DNA of 64,000 nucleotides from JBMOGA01 sp049318625. Lineage in GTDB: Bacteria; Pseudomonadota; Alphaproteobacteria; Rhizobiales; Hyphomicrobiaceae. A program made the translations under genes and the position numbers. Each line of letters starts with the position of its first letter. Position 1 is the stretch's first letter. The notes below the pieces were generated by a model, which saw nothing but the letters and a program-made list of their open reading frames with translations, did not search any database and was not told the DNA's origin. The stretch covers positions 62,001 to 126,000 of the forward strand of contig JBMOGA010000003.1 of assembly GCA_049318625.1 (NCBI GenBank), read 5' to 3'. Of this stretch, positions 8,078 through 15,733 are shown one piece after another.

Positions 8078-8090
8078 AAGCCGGCCTTAA
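8076..8090. promoter_or_regulatory. candidate CtrA binding site TTAA-N7-TTAA
   Basis: TTAAGCCGGCCTTAA matches exactly the full-site consensus (TTAA, 7 bases, TTAA) of the alphaproteobacterial cell-cycle regulator CtrA. A further TTAA lies at 8059-8062. It sits 107 bases upstream of a cell-wall amidase needed for daughter-cell separation, a plausible CtrA target. The consensus is established knowledge; binding here is inferred. Confidence 0.55.
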
Positions 8091-8196
8091 GCTTTCCATG
8101 CCTATAACGAGCCCCACAATGACCCGCAAACCGCCATCATCTGATGGCACCCCTGCGGTCCTTGGACCTGTGTGACGCGTAATCGAGGATCGTTCC

Positions 8197-9477
8197 ATGG
8201 ATCGTGCCCCCCGCACGGGTGCTGCCGTCCAAGCTCTCACCATCGCCCTGGCCCTGCTGATCCCGTGCCTCGCACCAGCGGCCAACGCGCAGATCGTGCC
8301 CGTCAAGGCCGAGCCCAACGCCTGGCAGACCCAGATCCGGCCGGATGCCCTGAACGGCGACACCAAACGCACGCGCTTTGTCGTCCGCCTCGATCGCGAG
8401 GCTCGTTACCAGTTCCTCAACCTGTCCAACCGGCTCGTCATCGAGCTGCCGGACGTCAAGCTGCTGCTGCCGCCGCCGAACGACACCCCGGTGGGCCTCG
8501 TCCAGGGCTTCACAGGCGGTCTCGCCGGCCCCGGCCGCTCGCGCGTCATCATCGACGTGACGCAGCCCGTGGCGATCGAGAACGACCGCATCGAGAAGGC
8601 CCCCGACGGCAAGGGCTACCTGCTCGCCTTCGAGATGATCCCCGTCGAGGCGGCGACCAAGCCCGAGCCCAAGATGCGCAGCCTCGCCAAGCCGAGCGGC
8701 CTCGGCGCCGCCGGTGTCGAGCCGCCGCAACCCCGTCCCGCCGTGACGCGCGACACCGCCCGCTCCAACACCTACAAACCTACGATTGTCATCGACCCGG
8801 GCCACGGCGGCCACGACAGTGGCGCCATGAAGCATGAAACGGTCGAGAAGGACGTCGTCCTGGCGTTCAGCCTGGCGCTTCGCGACAAACTCAAGGCGAC
8901 CGGCCGCTACAATGTACTGATGACCCGCGACACTGACGTGTTCGTGCCGCTCGACGAACGCCGCGACTTCGGTGAGAAAAACAAAGCACAATTATTCATT
9001 GCTGTGCACGCCGACTATGCGAGCACCCAGGCCCGCGGCGCAACTATCTATTCGCTGCGCGAGGGAATGTTCAATTCCCTCAAAAAGAGTGCGAAAACCA
9101 ACGAAACTGTAAGCGAAAAACACCGCGCCACACTCCAACAGATCGGATCGGACACAAAAGCACTCGAAAATATTCTTTCCGATCTTACCCAACGCGAGTT
9201 CGCAACAAACGACAACTCAACCAGCCAGTTTCGGACCAAGGCAATTGAGTTCATGGACGCCGCAACTACACTTCGGGACAACCCTGAACAGTCGGCCAAT
9301 TTCCGTGTTCTTTTGACCGCAAAAGTACCCTCTGTTTTGATCGAGCTTGCCTACGTTTCCAACCAGCAGGACGCCAAGCTACTCAAGTCCGACGAGTGGC
9401 GTGACAAGGTGTCCGAATCAATAGCGACCGCGGTCGAGAACTATTTCGAAGACCGAAAAAGCCGTCTCCCGATGTGA
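8197..9477 (+). CDS. amiC: periplasmic N-acetylmuramoyl-L-alanine amidase
   Basis: A 426-residue AmiA/B/C-type enzyme that cuts the amide bond between MurNAc and the stem peptide, splitting septal peptidoglycan. It has a signal peptide (about 1-32), an AMIN domain for envelope targeting (about 45-150), a Pro-rich linker and an Amidase_3 domain (about 195-420). Zinc ligands are His203 (DPGHGG), Glu217 and His271 (AVHAD); the C-terminal catalytic Glu is in VLIELAYVSN. ATG 8197 follows a GAGGAT ribosome site. The last third (from about base 8980) uses markedly more AT-rich codons than the first two thirds, suggesting a recombined or relaxed segment. A CtrA-type box lies upstream and a strong hairpin downstream. 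Confidence 0.9.
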   Translation: MDRAPRTGAAVQALTIALALLIPCLAPAANAQIVPVKAEPNAWQTQIRPDALNGDTKRTRFVVRLDREARYQFLNLSNRLVIELPDVKLLLPPPNDTPVGLVQGFTGGLAGPGRSRVIIDVTQPVAIENDRIEKAPDGKGYLLAFEMIPVEAATKPEPKMRSLAKPSGLGAAGVEPPQPRPAVTRDTARSNTYKPTIVIDPGHGGHDSGAMKHETVEKDVVLAFSLALRDKLKATGRYNVLMTRDTDVFVPLDERRDFGEKNKAQLFIAVHADYASTQARGATIYSLREGMFNSLKKSAKTNETVSEKHRATLQQIGSDTKALENILSDLTQREFATNDNSTSQFRTKAIEFMDAATTLRDNPEQSANFRVLLTAKVPSVLIELAYVSNQQDAKLLKSDEWRDKVSESIATAVENYFEDRKSRLPM

Positions 9478-9517
9478 TCAGGCGCCAAAACCCGGAACCG
9501 CCCTTCCCAAAACGATC

Positions 9518-9540
9518 GAGGCCGACCCATGGTCGGCCTC
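9518..9540 (+). terminator. 10-bp stem terminator of the amidase gene
   Basis: GAGGCCGACC (9518-9527), loop CAT, GGTCGGCCTC (9531-9540), followed by TCTTCGTT. The perfect stem and tight loop 40 bases after the stop codon, with a weak T-rich tail, make this the best intrinsic terminator candidate in the window. Confidence 0.7.
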
Positions 9541-10166
9541 TCTTCGTTCGTGGCCGGCTTTGACTTACCGGGTCGCCGCCGGCGGTGCTGATTTAACCCC
9601 TACTTGGAGGGATTGGACGTTTGAGTCGCCAAAGGAGAATGTGCCTGAATTCGGATTTACACGACGAACGCGGAACTTGATCTTGACGAACGGACAGCTC
9701 GGACGAAACCGGTAGAAACTGCTGCGCGAGGCTCTTGATCATGGGGCCACACCGTCGTCTGAGGAAGCCGCATCAGGCGGTCCGATACCTCTCGCGGACG
9801 CCCTCGCAACCGCGGCAGCATGCTGCCCGTTGGCGAGGATCGAGAAGCTCGGGATGCGGAGATCGTGGACAGGAGAGCGGTCAAGCCGCTCGGATTATTG
9901 GCGCGACGCTCGATACGGCGGTCCCATCCATGTCCGCCTGGCGTCGAACCGGCGTGAGGTGCCGGTTGATTGTTCATCAGATGCTTCAAGCCTGGTGGCC
10001 TCGGCACTGACGCGCACCCTCACGATCACCGTGCGTCTACCGATGATCGCCAGATCTCATTGGATCCGGGGCTGAAGCTAGGTGATTCGCATGACGCCCA
10101 GCCGTTCAGGCGTCACCGCTTGCCGGTCGAAAGTTGCGGCGTTGCTCCGTTGCGACACTTTCCGTT
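9541..10166. other. 626-bp region without a recognisable gene
   Basis: Open frames of 80-116 codons exist on both strands but none shows a known domain, a convincing ribosome site or a family resemblance. The region lies between the terminators of the amidase gene (plus strand) and rpoH (minus strand). Its only notable content is the large stem-loop at 9802-9838. It could hold a non-coding RNA or a decayed gene. Confidence 0.4.
9802..9838. other. large imperfect stem-loop of unknown role
   Basis: CCTCGC (9802-9807) pairs with GCGAGG (9833-9838), and the centre GGCAGCATGCTGCC (about 9814-9827) is a 14-base perfect palindrome. With two single-base bulges the whole 37 bases fold into one hairpin of about 16 pairs. 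It stands in the middle of a gene-less region, so it is not the terminator of an adjacent gene. Confidence 0.4.
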
Positions 10167-10188
10167 GCCGAGGTCACTCGACCTCGGC
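10167..10188 (-). terminator. hairpin overlapping the rpoH stop codon
   Basis: On the minus strand GCCGAGGT (10188-10181 on the plus strand reads ACCTCGGC) pairs perfectly with plus-strand bases 10167-10174 across a 6-base loop. The 5' arm is made of the last Ala-Glu-Val codons of rpoH and the stop codon lies in the loop/3' arm. Ribosomes reaching the stop would mask the stem, so it may act as a translation-sensitive terminator. No U-run follows. Confidence 0.45.
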
Positions 10189-11067
10189 CAGCGCCCCGCT
10201 CGACAGGGCGGCCTTCTGCACCGCCTTCTGCACCTTCTCGAACGCCCGCACCTCGATCTGACGGATGCGCTCGCGGCTGACGCCGAACTCAGCCGAAAGA
10301 TCCTCGAGCGTGGCCGGGTTGTCGGACAGCCGGCGCGCCTCGAAGATCCGCCGCTCGCGGTCGTTGAGCGTCTCCAGCGCGCTCGTGAGAAAGGCGCGGC
10401 GCTGGCTCATCTCCTCTTTCTCGCCGAGCGCCTCCTCCTGGTCCGGCTTGTCGTCGACCAGCCAGTCCTGCCATTCGCCGGCTTCCGAGTCGGCCCGCAC
10501 CGGCGCATTGAGCGAGGCATCGCCGCCGAGGCGACGGTTCATCGACACCACGTCCTCTTCCGGCACGCCGAGCTTGGTGGCGATCGCCTTGACGTGATCG
10601 GGCCTGAGATCGCCTTCCTCGAGCGCCTGCAGTTGGCTCTTGGCACGGCGCAGGTTGAAGAACAGCTTTTTCTGGGCCGCCGTAGTGCCCATCTTGACGA
10701 GGCTCCACGACCGCAGGATGTACTCCTGGATCGAGGCACGGATCCACCACATGGCATAGGTGGCCAGACGGAACCCCTTGTCGGGATCGAACCGCTTGAC
10801 CGCCTGCATCAATCCGACATTGCCCTCGGACACGACCTCGCCGATCGGCAGGCCATAGCCGCGATAGCCCATCGCGATACGCGCGACCAATCGCAGGTGC
10901 GACGTCACCAGCTTCTGCGCCGCTTCCGAATCCTCGTACTGCTGCCAGCGCTTGGCCAGCATGTACTCCTCGTTCGGCTCCAGCATGGGGAACCGCCGGA
11001 TCTCTTCGAGATACCGCGTGAGCCCCAGCGAGCCACCGGCAATCGTCGGAAGGGTCTTCGTCTTCAT
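10174..11067 (-). CDS. rpoH: heat-shock RNA polymerase sigma factor RpoH (sigma-32)
   Basis: A 297-residue sigma-70-family factor directing RNA polymerase to heat-shock promoters. Region 2 (about 48-118) contains LATYAMWWIRASIQEYILRS. The diagnostic RpoH box QKKLFFNLR is at residues 132-140. Region 4 with the helix-turn-helix (LEDLSAEFGVSRERIRQIE) is near residues 245-275. ATG 11067 is preceded by a GGGGGG-type ribosome site. The gene lies 240 bases downstream of rluD on the same strand, an arrangement common in alphaproteobacteria. The last codons form part of a hairpin with the stop codon. Whether this is the only RpoH of the organism cannot be told. Confidence 0.95.
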   Translation of the reverse strand: MKTKTLPTIAGGSLGLTRYLEEIRRFPMLEPNEEYMLAKRWQQYEDSEAAQKLVTSHLRLVARIAMGYRGYGLPIGEVVSEGNVGLMQAVKRFDPDKGFRLATYAMWWIRASIQEYILRSWSLVKMGTTAAQKKLFFNLRRAKSQLQALEEGDLRPDHVKAIATKLGVPEEDVVSMNRRLGGDASLNAPVRADSEAGEWQDWLVDDKPDQEEALGEKEEMSQRRAFLTSALETLNDRERRIFEARRLSDNPATLEDLSAEFGVSRERIRQIEVRAFEKVQKAVQKAALSSGALAEVE

Positions 11068-11241
11068 CGTTTGAGCCCCCCTGAGCGACGGCGCCTTCCG
11101 TCCTCGTGAATATCCAGCCTCCCAGAATTGTGAGGCTGAAGCTTGGCCATGAATCGCCATACTGCCGCAGGAATGCAAACAGAAATCACTTTACTGTGCA
11201 TATCCTGCCACACCCGTCTCAGCCCGAAACGACTACCGTCT

Positions 11242-11261
11242 ACGACCGGATTTCCGGCCGT
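11242..11261 (-). terminator. hairpin between rluD and rpoH
   Basis: ACGACCGGA (11242-11250) and TCCGGCCGT (11253-11261) form a 9-bp stem with one G-T pair and a very short loop, 47 bases after the rluD stop codon on the minus strand. It may end the rluD transcript; the 170 bases left before rpoH are then its promoter region, in which no clear sigma site could be picked. Confidence 0.4.
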
Positions 11262-11307
11262 CCGCAAGTGGAACGTACCAGACCGGCGCAATCCGTCGGG
11301 CACCACC

Positions 11308-12330
11308 TCACGATGCCGCGCCGTGCTCGTCCACCAGGGCCTCGCGGAACCCCTGCATATCCGGCGGCAGCGCGCTTTCGAACCTGAGCGGGCGGCCCGT
11401 CACCGGGTGCTCGAACCCGAGCACCGCCGCATGCAGGGCCTGCCGGTTGAGCCCGGCGAGCAAAGCCTGCGCCCGCGGCCCAAGCTGGCGCGCACTGGCG
11501 CGGAACCCGGTGCCGTAGACCGGATCGCCGACGATCGGGTGTCCGGAATGGGCGAGATGGACGCGGATCTGGTGCGTCCGGCCCGTCTCGAGGGCGAGTT
11601 GCAGCTCCGAGATCAGCGCCCGCGGCGAGCGGGCCGCCGCCTCGGCCCCGAACCGCGCCGACACCTCCCAGTGCGTGACAGCCCGCCGCCCGTCGCGCAC
11701 GACCGCCACCTTCACGCGGTTGGTCGGGCTTCGGCCCAGCGCCGCGTCGATCGTGCCGGTCCGCCGCCCGAACTCGCCCCAAGCGAATGCGCGGTACCGG
11801 CGCTCCAGGCGGCCATCGGCGCCATGGCTCGCGAACTGCAGGGCAAGACCGTGGTGGGCCCGGTCGGTTTTCGCCACCACCAGCAGCCCCGACGTGTCCT
11901 TGTCGAGCCGGTGCACGATACCCGGCCGGCGCACGCCACCGATCCCCGAAAGGCTGTCCCGGCAGTGCGCCAGCAGCGCATTGACCAGTGTGCCGGTTGC
12001 ATGGCCCGGCGCCGGGTGCACCACCAGCCCCGCCGGCTTGTCGATGACGATCAACTGCTCGTCCTCGTAGACCACCGTGAGCCGGATCTCTTCCGCCGCC
12101 GGCTCCGCCCATTCGGCCGCCGGCACGGTCACGTCGATGACAGCGCCCAGTTTGACCCTGCCGCTCGCCTCACCTAAGGTCCGCCCGCCGCAGGAGACGC
12201 AGCCCTGGCGGATCAGATCCTGGATCCGCACGCGGCTCAATCCCTCGATGCCCGCCGCTAGGCAGCGGTCGAGGCGCTGACCGGCCTCGGCCTCACCGAT
12301 CACGATGCGGTGCGTCGCGCGGGCGCTCAT
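11308..12330 (-). CDS. rluD: 23S rRNA pseudouridine synthase RluD
   Basis: A 340-residue enzyme of the RluA family that isomerises uridines of helix 69 in 23S rRNA. An S4 RNA-binding domain covers about 18-75. The catalytic domain holds the motif GIVHRLDKDTSGLLV with nucleophile Asp143. The C-terminal part has RTHQIRVHLAHSGHPIVGDP, typical of the family. ATG 12330 begins MSARATHRIVIGE and gives the normal family length. It is divergent from the small membrane-protein gene at 12373 with only 42 bases between, so their promoters overlap. It is followed by rpoH on the same strand. Confidence 0.92.
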   Translation of the reverse strand: MSARATHRIVIGEAEAGQRLDRCLAAGIEGLSRVRIQDLIRQGCVSCGGRTLGEASGRVKLGAVIDVTVPAAEWAEPAAEEIRLTVVYEDEQLIVIDKPAGLVVHPAPGHATGTLVNALLAHCRDSLSGIGGVRRPGIVHRLDKDTSGLLVVAKTDRAHHGLALQFASHGADGRLERRYRAFAWGEFGRRTGTIDAALGRSPTNRVKVAVVRDGRRAVTHWEVSARFGAEAAARSPRALISELQLALETGRTHQIRVHLAHSGHPIVGDPVYGTGFRASARQLGPRAQALLAGLNRQALHAAVLGFEHPVTGRPLRFESALPPDMQGFREALVDEHGAAS

Positions 12331-12372
12331 GTGCCCCGCCCCGCGCCAGAACCTGGAGACTGGACGCCCGCC

Positions 12373-12756
12373 ATGGACGCCAAACCCACGCCCGACCTCT
12401 CGACCGCGCCACAGCCGTCCGTCGCCGGCGAGCTGACACCCGGCCAGGTCCGCGCGCTCAAATGGGCGATCGTCGCGATGGGCATCATGATCGTGGTCGG
12501 CCTCTTGGCTATCGTCTTCCGTATCGTGTATCTCGCGAGCGGCCGGGGACAGCAAGCGACAGTGACCGCCGGCCCCGGGGCCGACGCGCGCGTGCCCCTG
12601 CCGGCCGGCGCCACGGTTCGCGCCATCGCGCTCGATGCGGGACGCCTTGCGATCCATCACGACTCCGCCGCCGGGCCCGGCGTCACCATCGTCGATATCG
12701 GATCGGGCAAGGTCGTGAGCCGCATCACGTTCGCACCCGAGGCTCCCCGGCCCTGA
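12373..12756 (+). CDS. small single-pass membrane protein of unknown function
   Basis: A 127-residue protein with a polar N-terminus (1-28), one transmembrane helix (about 31-54, WAIVAMGIMIVVGLLAIVFRIVYLA) and a C-terminal domain of about 65 residues. That domain, with ATVRAIALDAGRLAIHH and VTIVDIGSGKVVSRI, looks like one beta-propeller-type repeat, probably periplasmic. Similar short membrane proteins sit divergent from rluD in other alphaproteobacteria (possibly DUF6476), but I could not verify the family. Function unknown. Confidence 0.6.
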   Translation: MDAKPTPDLSTAPQPSVAGELTPGQVRALKWAIVAMGIMIVVGLLAIVFRIVYLASGRGQQATVTAGPGADARVPLPAGATVRAIALDAGRLAIHHDSAAGPGVTIVDIGSGKVVSRITFAPEAPRP

Positions 12757-12822
12757 CGGGTGGCCCCGGCCAGGCCCCCGAAACCGCTCGCCTGGATCGG
12801 TGGATTCCTCAGCGTATTCCGC

Positions 12823-12851
12823 TTGATCACCGCCCGACACTCGCCTATACG
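12823..12851 (+). promoter_or_regulatory. sigma-70 promoter of tRNA-Glu
   Basis: TTGATC (12823-12828), a 17-base spacer, then TATACG (12846-12851), ending 12 bases before the first base of the tRNA. Spacing and position are ideal for the housekeeping sigma factor. Confidence 0.65.
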
Positions 12852-12863
12852 TTCCCGCCGCAC

Positions 12864-12939
12864 GCCCCGTTCGTCTAGTGGCCTAGGACACCAGCCTCTC
12901 ACGTTGGTAACAGGGGTTCGAAACCCCTACGGGGCGCCA
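12864..12939 (+). tRNA. tRNA-Glu (anticodon CTC)
   Basis: A 76-base gene including an encoded CCA end. Acceptor arms GCCCCGT (12864-12870) and ACGGGGC (12929-12935) pair fully, with G as discriminator and CCA at 12937-12939. The anticodon arm CCAGC-CTCTCAC-GTTGG gives anticodon CTC, reading GAG. The T arm contains GGTTCGAAACC. A good promoter lies upstream. No repeat of the tRNA 3' end was noticed elsewhere, so there is no sign of an integrated element. Confidence 0.95.
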
Positions 12940-13087
12940 CCCTCCAGCGTTGCGACGTGAACATTCGTCGGCCTCCGACGTCCACAGTCGCCGCCCGGCC
13001 GTTGCCGCACCTCCACCCTCGAGCCGACAGCCACCGGAGCCGCCGGACAACGGCCGATGGCAGCCGATCCCCGGCGGCGATGGCGCG

Positions 13088-14695
13088 TCATCTGGCGTCT
13101 TCGAGGATGAGGGCCGCGCCCCTTTCACCGATCATCAGCGCCGCGGCATTGGTGTTCGCCGACGTGACCGTCGGCATGACCGAGGCGTCGCAGACGCGTA
13201 GACGGTCGACACCCCGCACCCTCAGCCGCGGATCGACGACGGCACCATCGTCCCGGCCCATGCGGCATGTGCCGACGCAATGGAAGACGGTGCCGCCCTT
13301 CTGCCGGATGAACGCCAGTATCGCCTCGTCGGTATCGGCCTCCGGACCGGGCAGCACCTCGCGATCCCACAACGATCGAAAGGACGGCTGCCGGTAGATC
13401 TCCCGCAGCATCTTCACGCCCTCGACCATGACTTTCGCGTCGTGCGGATCGCTGAGGTAGTTCGGCGCGATGATCGGATCGGCGGCCGGATCATCGGAGT
13501 TGATCCGAATGCTCCCCCTGGAGCGCGGATGACATTGCCAGACCGCTGCCGTGAAGCCTGAGAATTTGTGCAGAGGCTCACCCGGCTTGTCCACCGAGAG
13601 CGGCATGACGTTGAACTGGATATCGGGCCGGCCATTCTCGGCATGAACGGTGCACGCCGCACCTCCCACCTGCCCGGCGCCGATCGTGAGCGGCCCGGAA
13701 CGCTTGAACAACCACTCGGCCACCATGCCGGCAAGCTTGATCGGGTTGCGCACGTCGTCGTTCAGCGAGCGCCGCTCCGTGAGATGCACGATGGTGCGGG
13801 CCTGATAGTGATCTTGCAGGTTCTCCCCGACACCCGGCAGGTCGACCACAACGGGGATGTGGTGCTTGGCGAGCAGATCGGCCGGCCCAACGCCCGAAAG
13901 CTGCAGCAGTTGTGGTGACTGAATGGCGCCGGCGGCCAGGATCACCTCGCGCGCGGCGTGCGCGCTCTCCTGCGCGCCCCCCCGTGTCCAGGCGACGCCG
14001 GAAGCGGCCCGCCGATCGAACAGAATGCGCGCAACCTGAGCACCGGTGACGACCGTCAGGTTCGCGCGATGTCGAATGGGATGCAGAAACGCCCGGGCCG
14101 AACTGGCGCGCCAGCCGTCTCGCGTGGTGAGCTGGTATGGCCCGACGCCGTAGGTCGACTCACCATTGAAGTCGCGATTGCGCGGCAGTCCGGTCTCGAC
14201 CGCCGCCTCGATCCACGCCTCGCAATACGAATGCGGCCGGCAGTCCACGACACCCAGTTCGCCGTGCGCGCCCCGCCACTGGCTTTCCGATGCCTCGTAA
14301 CTCTCCAGTCGGCGAAAGTACGGCAGAAGCGATTGATAATTCCAGCCGTCGGCGCCGAGTTCAGCCCAGCCGTCGAAATCTTCTTTCTGGCCACGGATGA
14401 AGATCAGTCCATTGATGCTGCTGGACCCGCCAACGATGCGCCCGCGTGGCCAGACGATGCGGCGATTTCCGGTGTTCGCCGACGGCTCGGTTTCGAACAA
14501 GCGTGAGAAGCGACGGTCGTAGATCGAGCGGAAGAACCCGACCGGCAGGCGGAGCCAGAAATGGCCATCCCCGCCTCCGGCTTCGAGCAGCAGGACACGC
14601 ACGTCCCGGTCCGCCGAAAGGCGGTTCGCCAGGACGCATCCTGCCGAACCGGCCCCGACGATGATGTAGTCGTATGCTGCCGTCGGTGCGGCCAT
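13088..14695 (-). CDS. GMC-family FAD-dependent oxidoreductase
   Basis: A 535-residue flavoenzyme of the glucose-methanol-choline family, which oxidises alcohols to aldehydes. The N-terminal FAD site is VGAGSAGCVLANRLS (residues 13-27). The GMC signature WPRGRIVGGSSSING lies near 80-94. The C-terminal catalytic His is in VFHCVGTCRMG and the partner Asn in SANTNAAALMIGE. Choline dehydrogenase and various alcohol dehydrogenases share this layout; the substrate is not identifiable. The gene starts 12 bases after the stop of a substrate-binding-protein gene and is the last gene of a permease-ATPase-binding protein-GMC operon, so it probably oxidises whatever that transporter imports. Confidence 0.85.
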   Translation of the reverse strand: MAAPTAAYDYIIVGAGSAGCVLANRLSADRDVRVLLLEAGGGDGHFWLRLPVGFFRSIYDRRFSRLFETEPSANTGNRRIVWPRGRIVGGSSSINGLIFIRGQKEDFDGWAELGADGWNYQSLLPYFRRLESYEASESQWRGAHGELGVVDCRPHSYCEAWIEAAVETGLPRNRDFNGESTYGVGPYQLTTRDGWRASSARAFLHPIRHRANLTVVTGAQVARILFDRRAASGVAWTRGGAQESAHAAREVILAAGAIQSPQLLQLSGVGPADLLAKHHIPVVVDLPGVGENLQDHYQARTIVHLTERRSLNDDVRNPIKLAGMVAEWLFKRSGPLTIGAGQVGGAACTVHAENGRPDIQFNVMPLSVDKPGEPLHKFSGFTAAVWQCHPRSRGSIRINSDDPAADPIIAPNYLSDPHDAKVMVEGVKMLREIYRQPSFRSLWDREVLPGPEADTDEAILAFIRQKGGTVFHCVGTCRMGRDDGAVVDPRLRVRGVDRLRVCDASVMPTVTSANTNAAALMIGERGAALILEDAR

Positions 14696-14707
14696 GGACG
14701 ACTCCGG

Positions 14708-15709
14708 TCAAGCCTTGATCGTAGCGAGATAGATCGACGGATCGAAATACTTGCTCGCCGGCACCGGGTCGGCGATCTTGGCGTTGACCGTGAAGAAATC
14801 GGTGACCTGCTGGAGCCATTTCGTCACCGTGCCGTCGGCGTAGAGTTTTCTCCATTCGGCCGACGTGAACGACTTCTGCGCAGTGAACTGCTGCTTGAAG
14901 TCCGCCAGCGGCACCTGCGGATAGTGCTTGCTCTGCACGACGGCGAGCGCCTCGTCCGACTTGGACACGAGGTAGTCGTTCGCTTCCGACCAGGCGCGGA
15001 TGATGTTCTCGAGAACCGGACGGTTCTTCTGGTGGTAGTCGGCCGTCGTCGCCCAGCCCGACATGATCGCGGCCTGCGGATAGTAGGCGGAGGCATCGAC
15101 GAGTTTCCTGGCGCCGGGCACCTTGTCTCGAACCGTGACGTCGAACGGCACCCACAGTGCCACGGCCGGAACGGCGCCCGAAATGAACGACGTCACCGCT
15201 TCAGGCATGCGCTGATTGAAGATCTCGACGTCCCCGGGACCGATGTTGTTGGCCTTCAGGGCCGTGTCGAGGAAGACGTGCGCCGTCGTTCCGGTGGTGG
15301 TGGCGATGCGCTTTCCCTTGAGATCGGCAAAGCTCTTGATGCCCTGGTCTTCGCGCACCCAGAGCTGAGCCGTCGCAAACTCGACGGCGTTTGCCAGAAA
15401 CATCTTGCCCTGGCCCCGAGCCGGGAAATTCGAGATCACCGCCCCTGTCGCCAGCACATCCAGGCTACCGCCGATCATGGCCTGGAACAGCTCGAGGCCG
15501 GTCTGGAACATCTTGTACTCGGTCTCCAGGCCATGTTTGCCGTAGGCCCCGAGGTGATCGGCAAGCCACATCTGGCCGTTGACGGCCAGTGTGTTGACGT
15601 AACCGATGCGAACTTTCGTCTTCGCCTGCGCGATGGCCGGCATGGAAAGCGACGCCACCGCGATCGTGGCACCCGCTGAACCGATGAAACGACGCCGATC
15701 CAAACCCAT
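14708..15709 (-). CDS. ABC transporter substrate-binding protein, SsuA/TauA/NrtA type
   Basis: A 333-residue periplasmic binding protein. The N-terminus MGLDRRRFIGSAGAT is a twin-arginine (Tat) signal peptide ending near AIAQA (about 28). The mature part has the SsuA/THI5-like fold: KVRIGYVNTLAVNGQMWLA, then GTTAHVFLDTALKANNIGPGDV and the hinge around FISGAVPAV. Such proteins bind sulfonates, taurine, nitrate, pyrimidine precursors or aromatic acids. It is preceded by a cognate ATPase and permease and followed by a GMC oxidoreductase in the same operon. The ligand is unknown; an organic acid or alcohol that the GMC enzyme could oxidise is a reasonable guess. Confidence 0.82.
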   Translation of the reverse strand: MGLDRRRFIGSAGATIAVASLSMPAIAQAKTKVRIGYVNTLAVNGQMWLADHLGAYGKHGLETEYKMFQTGLELFQAMIGGSLDVLATGAVISNFPARGQGKMFLANAVEFATAQLWVREDQGIKSFADLKGKRIATTTGTTAHVFLDTALKANNIGPGDVEIFNQRMPEAVTSFISGAVPAVALWVPFDVTVRDKVPGARKLVDASAYYPQAAIMSGWATTADYHQKNRPVLENIIRAWSEANDYLVSKSDEALAVVQSKHYPQVPLADFKQQFTAQKSFTSAEWRKLYADGTVTKWLQQVTDFFTVNAKIADPVPASKYFDPSIYLATIKA

Positions 15710-15733
15710 GGTTTCCTCCTGTTTTCTGCGCCT

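Noticed and set aside
9657..10075. Open frames of 80-116 codons on both strands between the amidase gene and rpoH
   Set aside because: Composition is what GC-rich non-coding DNA gives by chance (Arg/Ser/Pro-rich), with no family resemblance and no usable ribosome site.
12864..12939. tRNA-Glu as an integration site of a genomic island
   Set aside because: No integrase gene and no direct repeat of the tRNA 3' end was noticed downstream; the following genes are ordinary catabolic operons.
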